NCBI GenBank assembly: GCA_030549495.1
Contig: JAUIRK010000235.1
Location: 186,001 to 250,000, forward strand
Length of the DNA: 64,000 nucleotides
DNA from: Nectonema munidae
Lineage: Eukaryota; Nematomorpha; Nectonematoida; Nectonematidae
Reading direction: 5' to 3'
The notes beneath the pieces were generated by a model. The model made no database searches. It was not told where the DNA came from and was given only the letters and a program-made list of their open reading frames with translations. Of the stretch, positions 10,765 to 22,660 are shown in pieces (position 1 is the first letter of the stretch; every line of letters starts with the position of its first letter). The translations under genes were made by a program, and so were the position numbers.

Positions 10765-11000
10765 GTATGTAGTATGTATGTATTTGTAAGTAAGTAAGTA
10801 TATGTGTGTATGTATGTCTAGATGTTTTTTGTGTCGGACGTGTATTACTAATAATAAATAGAAAATTTGTGTCAAGAATGTCAAAAAATATATATGTAAA
10901 TGTATGTATGTAAGATTGATCTAACACTAAACCTAACCTCAACACCAACTCTAATATTAACACGAATGACAATTCTAAACTAATCCTAGCACCGACAATT
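10765..11000 (+). repeat. dispersed repeat D, copy 1, right part (begins with right TSD GTATGTAG)
   Basis: The first eight bases are the right hAT target duplication. The rest matches 30197-30337 and 30990-31060: both copies share 'tctagatgttttttgtgtc', 'gacgtgtatta', 'ttgtgtcaagaatgtcaaaaa' and a CTAAC-rich tail. This copy lacks the fold-back element present in the 30-kb copy. Confidence 0.7.
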
Positions 11001-11811
11001 AGTTTCCTAAATTTCACACATTCATTAAGAAATTAGCTGAACACGTGTCAACAATTATTATGCAAATTAAAAAAAATTGTGAAAAGTCAAAATCAATGGC
11101 AGAGTGATCGCGTCATTTTTCGCTTTAAACTTAATAAAATCGTAATTCTTAAAAATGAAGCTGGCTTGAATTTATTTGCAAAATTTATTGTAGGGAGACA
11201 ATTGTATTTTTTAATCATAAAATTTTCTACCAATTTTAATTTTAATTTATCCATCTATACTCAAACAGATTTTTTAGAACTTTTTTTGGTCTTACCTTTT
11301 TCTGTTTCCAACATATAGCTTCTTTTTGGACAAAATTTAAAATCTTTACTAAGATACGATAAACTGATTGATTAATTAACTATAAAAAGATTGTGTGATG
11401 ATGTTGGTATGATTTTAATTGACTTTGATTTATCAAAAGCTCTTAAGTTATCTTCTATTCAAAGAATGTGAATGCAAAGGCTTTATCTTTATTTGAGGAG
11501 AATTTCGTTGTTCATGTGATAAATCCAATATTTGCGAGTCAGCAAGTAAAAATTCACTTTTCTGATGTCATATCAGAGTTGATTAGCTTGGATAGAACAG
11601 TTTTTCAGAAATGCTGCTGAAATGTCTTCACGATTCAAGGATTTGATTATGTAATGTATCAATAGATTTATATATTATTGATTTATTTAAAAAATAATAT
11701 TCAATTAATTTACCACCACCAACACGAAAAAAATGACAGCAACTGATCTTTTCATGCTTGTAAGCAACTAAACTAAAATGAAAAAGATTTATTAACATTT
11801 TTATTGATATG
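11001..11811. other. AT-rich non-coding stretch
   Basis: No feature is supported beyond short chance frames. Confidence 0.4.
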
Positions 11812-11886
11812 CGAAAGACAAAATAGTATTGTAAAAGGACAAAATAGAATTAAAAAAAGACAAAATAGAATTAAATGGTGTATATG
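11812..11886 (+). repeat. fold-back family, solitary right-end fragment
   Basis: Three to four units of the ~20-bp motif 'aaaagacaaaatagaattg' end in 'aaatggtgtatat', as at the right ends of the fuller copies at 23788, 30338 and 61451. The left end is missing. Confidence 0.55.
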
Positions 11887-11902
11887 GAAGCATAAGTGTC
11901 TG

Positions 11903-12502
11903 CAGGGCCCTATCAAGGGGGAGGGCAGTAGGGGGCAATTGCCCAGGGGCGCCATACCTAGGAGGCGCCATTTCATTCCCACTGACGTCAACGCAGCAGA
12001 GCTAGAGATGGAAATTGAGTTCAAATATTTTTGAAAACTTGGAGGGAAAAACCGGCAAACGCTATGGAGTTACTTGGTCTCCTGTCCTCGCACTCAGGAC
12101 TCTGTCCGAATCTACAAGTGGCTGTGAAAAGTCCTGTGAAATGTCATTCAGCAAGCTAAACTTATTAAGTCCTATCTAAGGAGCACTATGAGGCAAGTCC
12201 GCCTCCAAAGTCTGGCTCTTATGAGCATTGAGAAAGAAGTTCTCGATTGTGTTGATTTTGACGAAGTCATTGATAATTTTGCTGCTGCTAAAACACGAAA
12301 AATGAAGATCTAATGGAGACTGTCTTCGACTCAGTCAGTATATATCTGAATTATTTGGCGTAATAAAAATGTGAGCATTTTTTTTGAAATCACGTTTTAA
12401 GCCAGAATGGGTGGGGATGAGTGAAAAAAGAAAGAGCAATGGGTGAGGGGCTCCATTCAGGACCTTTGCCCTGGGGCGCCACGATTCCTTAAAACGGACC
12501 TA
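11903..12502 (+). mobile_element. internally deleted hAT element with TSD AGTGTCTG
   Basis: The identical 8-bp flanks AGTGTCTG (11895-11902 and 12503-12510) enclose a 600-bp element. Its left end CAGGGCCCTATCAAGG and the reverse complement of its right end TAGGTCCGTTTTAAGG are diverged inverted repeats. Both subterminal regions carry the GGGGCGCCA block common in hAT elements. Inside is a + strand hAT transposase C-terminus (12140-12310). Confidence 0.8.
12140..12310 (+). pseudogene. hAT transposase C-terminal relic
   Basis: Two frames give MSFSKLNLL and then RSTMRQVRLQSLALMSIEKE with CVDFDEVIDNFAAAKTRK. These match the hAT dimerisation end (SaERSFSKLKLIK.yLRSTM.Q.RL..LalLSIE.e....d...liddFA..KaRK). 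A frameshift or stop separates the two parts. The rest of the transposase is absent, consistent with an internally deleted copy. Confidence 0.75.
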
Positions 12503-12964
12503 AGTGTCTGTCAGATATTTTAGACTAAAAAAGCAAGATTGACAAAAATTTCAAAATAAAACATAAAAATACTTCCTCTATTTTTCTAAGCATTCCCTCT
12601 TCATTTTTCCAAGTGAAGGGATAAAGCGATCATCTCACACTAACTGGTTTAGCCTGGGATATTTGCAAATAAGAGAAAAACTACGGTCTTCTTTAGGCGA
12701 GAAAAAATATTAAGGTTTAAATCTAACATTGCAAAGCTTTTTTTTAATTTATTGAAAGACTCAGTATTCGGTAGAGAAATTTGTAAAATCAATGCCACAA
12801 ACATTTTCCATTTTAAAAATAAATACTTTATCAAAGTTTTTTATGTATAGTTGGAGTCGTAGCTTGTTTAAAAGATCTTTAATCACTTGTAAACATGGCG
12901 GAATAATTTTAGCAAAGCTACCACTTGCCTTATTTTTCGAACGTGATTAAATTTATATGAAAAA

Positions 12965-13296
12965 AGAGATGTATTGGATGTCCAATTTTTTGTATCCGCG
13001 GATGCTGATGCCGATATCAAAGTTGACATTCTTTTTAGTGGATTCGGATATCATAATATGAAATCATAATTGCAAACGCATGTTTTATACTTCTCAAAAA
13101 TTTAGAAAGAAATATTCATCTTTGATAAAGTAAAATTCGAAAAGTTCCGAAAAAACTTTTTCGGTATATGGATGAAAAAGTAAATCCTTGAAAATTGCGA
13201 TGGCGGATATTATTGCGGATGTTGGAACGTAAATGATCCGCGGATTAAGACGATGTAAAAAATTTTTTGTGGAAGCGGATATCCGATACATCTCTA
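12965..13296. mobile_element. ~330-bp hAT-derived MITE
   Basis: Its ends (AGAGATGTATTGGATGTCCA and, reverse complemented, TAGAGATGTATCGGATATCC) are the same family as the hAT element at 6685-10764. The interior is short and non-coding. The flanking octamers do not match, so either the duplication has decayed or the ends are misplaced by a few bases. Confidence 0.65.
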
Positions 13297-15329
13297 GTAT
13301 TGTTATTCGAAAGAAGGAAGTTCATTTTCATATACAGATATTTCGATAAAAATTATTGGATCAATCATTCAGAACTTTTCTTGCTAAATGCTGGTTGGTT
13401 GATATTATTATGGACTTCTACTTACTCGGTAATATAAAAGGTGTACTATTATCGTAATTAATATTCATATCAATACTAATTCAAATGTAACCACTTTTGA
13501 TATATAGCCAAATAATAATGGATCTAAATATCATGTATATGATATATTTAGGTTGTGGGGTCATTTTACTTCAGTGATTAGAATCCATGTAATTTTTCTC
13601 GAAAACCATTTTCCTCCTGGGTCTATCACTGCCGATATTCAAAATAAAAGTTGATTTTCTTTATTTAATATTAGTTAGTTTTTTAACTTAGTACTTTTAA
13701 TAAACCGAAAGTTAATTTTTCGGGATACTTATTCTAAGGATAGGATTGCCAGATGTTTCGTTTATCCGGTATAAAATCAATTTTACCAGAAGCTTAATAT
13801 CGGAATCTTGGAGGATATATAAGAATGCCAAATGTTCATTAACTTTTTTTTATGAAATTTATAAATGGAGGTCTGAAAAATCTAATTCCGACCAGGATAT
13901 TTAATCTCTTTTTTCGGTATAAAAGTTTCTCTTCTACTTCCATGTATTTTTCATATTAGTTCATATGTAGAGAAATAAAATGTCGTTCATGCCTTTTTTC
14001 AAAGTCTTATTTGCCCCTGTTAGATGACTGAATATTTGGCACATTTATTCTAGGGAGTTCCAAACTTCGTGATGAAGTTAATGGAAAATTTTCAATTTTT
14101 TTTAATTCTTCCGAGTAGAAGACTTCAAAAAGCATAAAAAATCATCAAGTGTTATTTTTTACGATTGCATTCACTTATACGACATATGAAACCATTTTAA
14201 AGGAATCTACGCTTTTTTCATGTATTATACATAATGTTATTTCAAGAAGAGATTTCTATTATAAATGCCTTGAATTTAGATATTAAAAAAAGCGTATTAT
14301 ATAGCGTATTTATAGTATGACATATAAATAAAGTGAAGTGATCATAAAGAGCTTACAAAGTTTAATGGAAGTTTAAAGACGTAACTACTGAAGTTTATAT
14401 TAGGGAGAAAAGGCCTCAGGAAAGTTTTACGTTGTATGTTTCTAAGAAATGATGTGTAATGTTATGATAATAATTGAAAACATCAAATTACGAACGAATA
14501 CTTTCCCTAGCATTGTGTGTTTTATATCTTTCAGCTTTTTTGCATTAGATTTATTTTATCCACTAAGGAGAGAGTAAATGCCAAGACAATCTCTTTTCAT
14601 ACACGTGTTAAGAAGAGAGAATTTTGAGATAAATGAAGAATGTGAAAGTCTTTTCCTTTCTTAATCAAATTATTCCAAAATGCGTATGCGCCTCCATTGC
14701 CAATGTAACTCGGTTGGTCGTGGGTAAAATCAGCAAAGAATCAAAAATTAGAATCAAAAAGCCCTTTATAAACGGAAAAAGCAGTACATTTTGAACTCAT
14801 AAAGAATCTAGTTAATTTACTAACTTTCAATATGAAGAACTAGTAAAATCTTTTTAAAACAGTAATTCAAATGGTCTCTTAGCAATGTGTAGTGATTCTT
14901 CAACATAGAAGTAATTATATCTCTTGTACTCCCGATAGACAGAGTTTAGATGAGAACTACCATGGATGATAGTAAAGCCTTCTCTGAATGCAAGATAACC
15001 CTTGCAGTTTTAAACATGGAAGCAATTATATGTACTTTAGACGGCTTATTGCAACAAGCAACTTCATAGGGTATGTCATACGATAGTACTTGTTTAAAAT
15101 TATACTTTGGTGTGCAACTTTTTAATGTTTATAAGTTAGTTGATTATATAAATGTAAACAAAATTTAAGGATAAAAAGTTTTTGCTATGGGGAAATGAAA
15201 ATATATTTTTAATATTTTTTAAAAATAAATTTTTTATTAATTTTTTCGAAATTTATTATTTTTTTAGAACTATTTATTCTAGTTTTTATTATGTCTTCTT
15301 TTGTTTAAAAAAAAACTCGCATTTCACTT
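13297..15329. other. 2 kb without a recognisable feature
   Basis: Both strands were read. The sequence is AT-rich with no supported exon, repeat end or RNA gene. Confidence 0.45.
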
Positions 15330-17149
15330 AATACAAATCTTAGCGTTTATCTTGGCGGTCCTAATGAATTTCTATCTTCAGAATTTCCAACTTTGGAGGA
15401 TGTTTTAAGAAGATGTATTTCTATACAACAAAACCTTATATCTGTGCAAGATCAAAATGTAAGAAATGTGAACATGGAGCAATTTTTTTTAAAAGTAGCT
15501 TAAGAAATTATAAAACGATGGTCTGAATCAAATAGCGATTTCAAAGAAACAGTGATTTGTAGTCAAAAAAGCATACAACAACGAATTAGTCGAGCTTGGA
15601 CAGTTTTTTCTTTAACATCAAAAAATAAAGCTAAAAAATCTCTTAAAAACTTTTGGGAACCAAAACTTCAAAGATTATTTGATTTGGCTTTTTGTAGATG
15701 TCCTATAGTTTTTTGTAAAGAAGACAAGGCTTATTGCAAGGTGAATTGTAAAGATTCTGCTCATTGTATTGTAATTGTGAATTAAAAATGAAACTACCTA
15801 AAAAGGAATTACTTTGGATAAAACACCAACGTGAAAAACATGGAAGCATCTCTTCGATGCAAGAAGTTAATTTTATGTTAACGAGACCTACGAGATGAAT
15901 AAAAAAAAGTAAACGTATAGTCAATGAACACAAAAGATTGAAACTTCAAACAAAAAACGATACAGATTTACACGCAAAGCAATCTAATAATTCGATCTCT
16001 GATACAGATGACACAGATAGAATGGATAGTGAAGCATCTTTTAATAGCAAGATGGAGAATGAGATGAGTGATTTAATTGAAAAACGTAGTAATTTAAAGC
16101 GAAATCATTTGAATATAAATAACGCTGCAGTTGCTTCTGTGAGGTTTGGGGTATCATCTACGGCAACGGCTGCTGTCATTAATGGATTTTTAAAGGATCT
16201 TATCACAGCTGGACATTTAAATTCAAGTCATTTACATCTTGTTTGTGATAGTAAAAAAGTTTTTCGTGCTAAAAATTTGTCCATTTAAAAGAAAGTTCAA
16301 AGATAAAAAAGCATGTAGTTTGTGGGATTTTTATTGACAGTAGAAATAACAAAACGTTGACTTTATCGTATAATGCTAAAGCTTAAATTTATAAGAAAGT
16401 TTTCATCAAAGAAAATCATATGAGTGTGACTGAAGAACCTGACGGAAGAATTCTAACCCTTACACTGTTTATCCTGATTTAGGAACAAAATCTTCTTTAA
16501 AATATGCTCGCGGGTTATACGATTGGTTAAAGAAAATAAAATAGATGAAAGTCTTGAATTTATTGGCAGTGAGTGATACAACTAATCTTATGTCTGGATG
16601 GAAAAATGGAATTTTAAAACAAGTTGAAGAACTTTTAGGTAGAAGATTATTTCGCTCATATTGTTTTCTTCATAGAGCTTCTTTTTCGTCATATTCTTTC
16701 CAAACATGATGGACCAACATCTTCTGATAAAGGATGGAGTGGCCCAATTGGCAAACTTTTATCTAAAGTTAACGTTCTTGAAAAAAATTATACCTTTGAA
16801 GCTATTCCACTTTTGGAGCCAATTGTTGAAATTGAAGAAAATGTTTTGAAAAAGATGAGTTATGATAGTATTTTAGCTTGGAAATATCTTCAAGCTGTAA
16901 CCAAAGGCCAGCTTGATTTTAAAACAGAAGCCTATAAATGTAGTCCTTTTTCTCACAGTAGATGGTTAAGTTGTGGCATGAGATGCTTACTTTTGTACAT
17001 GAGCAATCATAACGTTGATAAACTACTCACCATATCGTTTATGATGGTAATTGACTATTCCGATAAATCTAATTTATGCGAAATTTTTTCTTTTGAAATT
17101 TTTAACGAAAATATTATTCTTAAGTCAAGTTCTTTCTTACCTTCAGAAT

Positions 17150-17855
17150 TTATCAAAGATATTAATGAGTTTAATATATTTAGTCTAAACGTTCAGTCGT
17201 TAAGAGCTAAATATATTGAATTACAGGTTCTTATAGAAAGTATAAATTCTAGCTCCTCCCATCCTATCAGTGTAATTTGTTTACAAGAATCTTGGCTCAG
17301 TGAGTTTGATAATCATAGTTTTACACTACCATCTTACACTTTTCTTTCATCTCCAAAGACTATCTCTATGCACGGGGGCCTTTGTTTTTTTATTCATAAT
17401 AGTCTATCCTACAACATTGTTAATTCTGGTTCTTTTGAATTAGTTTCAGAATATTTCTGTGTAGAATTATATGTAAATAAGCGTATCTTGAAATTACACA
17501 ATTTTTACCGACTTCCAACATGTTCTCACTCCTCAATAGATATTTTTAATCAACATTTTGAAGTTTATTTAATAAACTTTCCAATAATGCCACCCATATT
17601 GTATTAGGTGATTTCAACTTCAATTTTCTTAATTCTAAATGTGAATCTGTGAAAAAGTTTTTAACTCTTTGGGTTTCTAATTCTTTCTTACCTACAATTA
17701 CCACACCCACACGTCCAGATAGTTCCACTTTGCTTGATAATGCTTTTATTCCCAGTCATCGATTTGAACATGTAGCATTTGTTTTAGACACTAATATTTC
17801 CGACCACTACCCTATTTGGTTATCTTTGAAACTATCCCTAAATCAAAAAGCTTAA
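17150..17855 (+). pseudogene. LINE endonuclease (EEP/APE-type) domain
   Basis: NIFSLNVQSLRAKYIELQVL carries the N-terminal asparagine block, and SVICLQESWLS the catalytic glutamate block. A second frame gives VLGDFNFNF (the GDFN block) and LDTNISDHYPIWLSLKL (the SDHY..... histidine block). Together they are the four signature blocks of LINE AP-endonucleases, in order. One frame change separates the two halves near 17600. Confidence 0.75.
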
Positions 17856-17891
17856 TATGTTTCAATTTTTGATGAAAACAAGTTCATAAAT

Positions 17892-19545
17892 TTGGTTTCT
17901 AATTTTAATTGGAACACTTTCTCTGATGAGATAGATGGAAATCCTAGCATTTTAATTGAAACTATCAATTCAAAAATTTCATATTTTAAAAATGCTTCAA
18001 CTAAACTTTCATGTCATAAATATTCTCATAAAAACAAAAAAGAAAGTTGGGTAAACTCTAGACTACTAAGTTTAATAAATAAGAGAAAGAAAATGTTTCA
18101 CAAATGGAAAAATAAACCGAATATAGATTTGAGATCAAAGTTTGTTTCTCTAAAAAATACAAAGATCATTCCAGTATACAAAAAAGGTGATAAAAGTAAG
18201 GTAGGGAATTATAGACCCATTTCTATAGTAAGTTCATTATCAAAGGTATTTGAAAAAATTTTATTTGATCAGTTATATACATATTTCTCATACAACAATT
18301 TTCTCTCCTGTTATCAATTTGGCTTTAAGAAAGGTTCCTCCACTGAAGTTTTACATTCTTATTTTATTAATTCTGTGGTAGACTCACTTGAAAAAAAGAA
18401 GAAGGATGTTTGTGCTCTTTTTTTAGATCTCAGTCAGGCTTTCGATTCCATACCACATTGCTTGCTTCTATCTAAATTGAATTTATATGGATTCTTGAAT
18501 GCTTCGTTAAAATTTTTTAAATCTTATTTCAGTAACAGATATCAAACAGTATATATTAATAATTTTATGTCGGAAAAAAGGAGGTAATTTCAAGTGTGCC
18601 TCAAGGGACAATTTTAGCTCCCTTATTTTTTAATATTTTCATGAATGATTTTTCGTCTCAGAGATTGAAGTTATAAAGTATGCTGACGATATTACATTGC
18701 TATTTTCTGATAGGACTTTGATGGTGTCTCTCCTACATAAAAATATAGCTCTGGTTAAAAATTGGTTTGCCTTTAATGGGTTGTTTTTGAACACCCAAAA
18801 ATCAAGATTTGTTTCATTTTCATACCGAAAGATTACTCCAAGTTATCATGATTACCTATTATCTTTGTGAATTCAAAGAGCATATGAGCATAATCTATTA
18901 GGTTTAATCATATCCAATGACCTCACTTGAAATCGTCATGTGACATACGTAACTCACAAACTTGCCTTTATCTCTGGTATGTTTAAGCAAGTCAAAAAGT
19001 TCTTCCCAACCAAAACCTTACTTCTCCTCTATAAAAGTCTCTTTGTCCCTCATCTTAGATACAGTATATTAAACTGGGGCCACACAAACGACTCTACTCT
19101 TTTTTCACTTCAGAAAAAAACACTTAGAGTGGTTTTTGGTCTTCATCCAATCTCACATACAAACAACATCTTCTACGAAAACTCATTACTTAAACTCGAA
19201 GATCTATACCATTTGAGTATCTATATTTACATATATAAGTTTTTATACTACATGTTACCACCCCTGTTTGATAATTTCATCACTTTTAACTGGTCAAAGA
19301 ACCGAACCTCACCTCGATATGTAAGTCAAATGTCACTCCCTTTCTATATCTTCTCAAAGTCGAGGCAATCCTTTTCGTACAAAGTTTCCACTTTTTATAA
19401 TACCAGTGAAACATTTTTTTCACTAGATCCTATTCATATCAAAAAGTTTCAAAAGATACTGCAAAAGTTTTTCCTTGATTCATACATGAAGCTCAATCAC
19501 CGTGCAACCTCCGATTGCTTTATCTGCAAAAGGGCAATTGTTTGA
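17892..19545 (+). pseudogene. LINE reverse transcriptase
   Basis: The RT blocks occur in order. KIIPVYKKGDKSKVGNYRPI is block 1-2, FGFKKGSSTEVLH and ALFLDLSQAFDSIPH (first catalytic aspartate) follow, then SVPQGTILAPLFFNIFMNDF and KYADDITLLF (YADD catalytic box, about 18675-18710), and then the thumb. The frame 18940-19545 gives LLLLYKSLFVPHLRYSILNW and QKKTLRVVFGL, the C-terminal region typical of Jockey/CR1-type elements. At least two stops or shifts lie between 18587 and 18940. Confidence 0.8.
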
Positions 19546-20440
19546 TATATTCTATTCTCGCCATTTTAGCTTTCTCTATACTCCTTATATTATATTTCCT
19601 GTGCTCTGAAGAATATTACATCTAGGTTGGCGTCTCCTAGCGGCTGTTTTTGGCGTTTGACATTCAACCCTCAGAAGCTATATTTGCTTTTTTTAAATGT
19701 AAAGTTTTGTAATTTTCACATCATTTTATTTTTTTTTCTTATAATTTTTACATTTTGGCTATAACACTTTTGAAAATAAAGCTGTTATGATATGATAGTG
19801 AAAAAACAAAAATACTAAAGCCCTTGCAACATGGGTAACTCAAGTATATTTGCCAATGTTTTTCGAAATCAAAGTTAAGCATAAAATATGGTCCAAATCA
19901 CTTAATAAAATTATTTCGACTTTGGCAAAAGTAAGAAAAAATAATTAAAGATATTTCAAAACCATATCCTTTGAGTGCGTCATGGTGTGCTTATCCGGGA
20001 AATGTAATTGTTTCTTTGCTTTGTTCTGAAAGTTTGGAAGATCGGAATTTTGCTATTGTTGTAATACTTGAACTACTAAAAGGCAAAGAGTATGGTCTTT
20101 GTGGCTTACGATGATACAAGTTTCCAAGTACAGTGAATCTCGATGCTATTGATATCAAAATGCTCATAGACTGGAATAAAGAAGTAGTGACAGAGCCTAT
20201 TTTTACAACAAAAATGTCTTTACAAGAACTTGATTATTTGAAATTTTCTTTTAAAAATTTCTCCATATTCAGTACACACGCAAAATTGTGAACGAGCAGT
20301 AAAACTTGTTTCAGATGCAGCTGAATTAGTTTGTGGATGGGAAAAACGAGATGGATTTATCAAGACTCAAATTCAAAGTAGAGAAAAAGTGCCTTATTTG
20401 AAAAGTAAAAAAGATTTTTCTGATCTTTTAAATACATAAA

Positions 20441-20790
20441 GTCAATATTCATTTACAAAAAAAACATATTTTTGATTAATTTTTAGTAAATAAACTTTTT
20501 CAAAAAATTTTGCTAAAGATTTATATATAATTCTATGTATTAAATAATTGGTCTGATTCCCTGTAGCTAAACATCATTTTTTTTAAATTTTTTGCTTATT
20601 TTTTTATAGTTTAAGTACACAGTAATTTACAAACGTGCAACTATATATTTTAAAATTTTTACTTTTTTCACAATACAAGGTTGGCAACGAAAGAAAAGGT
20701 AATGAGAAAGATCTGGATGAAGTAAAGAAATAGAAACGCGCAAAAACAATTTCTGATCCGAAAAGAGTAAAATGTACAACTGAATGGGGC
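20441..20790. other. non-coding stretch after the family A relic
   Basis: AT-rich 3' flank of the relic. No inverted end matching 15330 upstream was recognised. Confidence 0.35.
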
Positions 20791-21230
20791 TTGGACAATT
20801 ATCTTCCTGAAATACCTCATTCAAAAGATTTGCTTTCAATAGAGGTTCATACTGAATGGCTAAAACGAGAATATTATATAGTAGAACAGAAAAATAAAGA
20901 AATTGTAGTTTTGAAAATAAGCATTACATTCCCATATCGACGAAAAGAAATATTAAATGATAGGATGAAACTCTCTGAAGTTTTAGAAAAGTACCGTTAT
21001 TTGAAGTCGTACACACACACAGCTAGAATTTTAATATAGTTTTAAATAATTTCACTTATACTTCGATTTATTGGGGCAGAGTTTAAAAGATTGAAACCAC
21101 AAGTTTTGAACAATTGTGATGTAAGATAAATATGTCGGTCCATATTGTGGCGATTAATAAGTGGCTATTAAGAAAAACTTAATGTATTAAAAAAAGAAAA
21201 AGATGATTTTTACAAAAAACTTGAAAAGAA
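20791..21230 (+). pseudogene. possible SAMD3-like multicopy protein fragment
   Basis: The frame 20791-21039 contains LPEIPHSKDLLSIEVHTEWL then ISITFPYRRKEILNDRMKLS and EVLEKYRYLK. This resembles the 'M..TF..RR..I.......v.e.l..WP.L' segment of multicopy SAMD3-like predicted proteins (SAM domain itself not seen). Downstream codons are interrupted. The family guess comes from memory and is weak; it could instead belong to an unrelated transposon. Confidence 0.3.
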
Positions 21231-21239
21231 ATAGAGATG

Positions 21240-22660
21240 GAAAAAGACTCGGAGAAGCAAAGAAGTACACAATTTAACCTTAAGGTGAATTACTCTAAAT
21301 GCAAGTTCATCATCTTTGTCGCTAATTGTCACAAAAATAACCCGCCGACTATAGGAAATATTCCCCGAGTTCGCCACCTTAAATATTTAGGAATCAATTG
21401 GGATGCAGGATTTAGTTTTCATCGTGAAGCTCACGAAAAGATAAAAAAAGGGGGAGAAGGATCCAGCGCTATATGGATGTCTTAAAGACCTTGGGGTCAA
21501 TTCCACGGTGGTAGGCAAGGTCATTAAAATCCTAACAATGACGAAATTGACTTATGGAAACTCCATTTTGAGATGCCTTCCCTCAACTTGGACCAACAAA
21601 ATAGACGATCTCGTGTATAAACTTTTTAGGACTGTTTATGGCAACCCTTTCACTATTGCTCATAGCCGGACCTCCTTTTCTTGGTTCCAGAAAAGGTTGG
21701 AGAAATTAAATAAAAAGTTTATAGAAAAATTAAGAACACACAAGCATTGCCCACAATTATGCCAAGCTTGGGAGCTCACGCAAACCCAGGTCGAAGCGTT
21801 CTTGGGGGTATATGCTAAAAAAAAGAGAAAAGTTATCCTAGGTGACTACCCTTATACAATAGCTACCGAGCAATAGGGAATTCTGCGTTCTGCTATATAG
21901 TTCTGTTTTTTCTGAGTTCTAGATCCGCCTACTTAAATTTAGGATTGGCACAAGGTATAAGTCCCAAAACAGTTTCATGTTACGAGCTAGGTTAGGCATA
22001 GTCGGTAATCTGGCCTCTGTAGGAGTCTGCTTGTAGGACCGTGTATACATTCCAATTTTAAAACATAAATCCTAGGGACAACATTTAGGGATGGAGTCAT
22101 ATTCCAGGGGTAGATTGTTCCTAACCTAGCATACCCTAAATTATGTATATCTTTCTTAACCCCTATAACATGTATCAAATATCATTTATTAATAATATAT
22201 AAGATATTGCATGCCTTAAAACGCTTCTATTTTTGTAGCATATACCTTTTATAATCATATTCTTTTATTTAGGAACAAGATACATTCCGTCGTGCCGGTT
22301 TTTTACACTGGTTTTCTTCCTCTGAAGAATTCAAAGGTTTTTACGGTTAGGTAGTGCTCTAGCAACGCGATTCTACGTGGTTAGTAATCAAGCTATCACT
22401 AGACATTAAGTTTGTTTCCCTAATTGGGAGCGTTCACGTTAGGATTGTATCTTTCACTCAGTTGTATTTATATATTTGTAACATAAATTCTTGTAAAATA
22501 ATATATATAACAAGGTAGAGCTATTCTTTTGTAACAAGGGCCGGTAGGTGTTTAGTGGGATGGAAAGTCCAGGTAGACCTAGACTGAGCATTCCGGGCGG
22601 GCCACGATATCCGAAAGGATGGGTGCGAACGTCACAAACAACTTAACTTAACTTAAATAG
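21240..22660 (+). mobile_element. LINE 3' half with (ACTTA) tail
   Basis: Frames 21237-21485 and 21508-21876 give VNYSKCKFIIF then VRHLKYLGINWDAGFSFHRE and KILTMTKLTYGNSILRCLPS. This is the 'N..KC..m.F...LKYLG...D......H' region found after the catalytic core of LINE reverse transcriptases. A single-base shift near 21450-21480 separates the frames. After the TAG at about 21876 there is a long 3' UTR with a GC-rich segment (about 22540-22635), ending in 'aacttaacttaacttaa', a short tandem tail typical of non-LTR elements. It is 5' truncated and distinct from the LINE at 17023. Confidence 0.65.

Larger units (their letters stand above)
17023..19800 (+). mobile_element. non-LTR retrotransposon (Jockey/CR1-like LINE) inserted in family A
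   Basis: An apurinic endonuclease domain and a reverse transcriptase lie in one orientation, with a 3' tail ending near 'aataaagctgttatgatatgat' and an A-rich run. The insertion splits the coding pattern of family A between ...LLYMSNHNVDK and ALATWVTQ.... The element is about 2.8 kb and appears to start directly at the endonuclease, without an ORF1. The reading frame is interrupted in several places, so it is inactive. The exact target duplication was not resolved. Confidence 0.75.
15330..20440 (+). pseudogene. multicopy transposon-like family A, copy split by a LINE
   Basis: Several frames in order match the family. They are an N-terminal region with GGPNEFLSSEFPTLEDVLRR (15355 on); a Cys-rich block AFCRCPIVFCKEDKAYCK (about 15690-15780) followed by KKELLWIKHQREK; a frame at 15938-16288; then LAVSDTTNLMSGWKNGILKQ (about 16560-16620), SGPIGKLLSKVNVL and KCSPFSHSRWLSCGMRCLLL (up to about 17022). 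After the LINE (17023-19800) the frame resumes with ALATWVTQVYLPMFFEIKVK (about 19825) and ends with CERAVKLVSDAAELVCGWEK and RDGFIKTQIQSREK (20288-20440). It has numerous stops and shifts. The superfamily is unknown; it is related to the minus-strand copy at 4622-5950. Confidence 0.65.

Noticed and set aside
13094-13291. Minus-strand frame starting MYRISASTKNF, and the similar one at 6552-6839
   Set aside because: The shared MYRIS peptide comes from the hAT terminal repeat (GATGTATCGGAT...), not from a protein.
22540-22635. GC-rich segment as a tRNA or other structured RNA gene
   Set aside because: No A-box/B-box or cloverleaf could be traced. Its position before an ACTTA tail fits a LINE 3' UTR.
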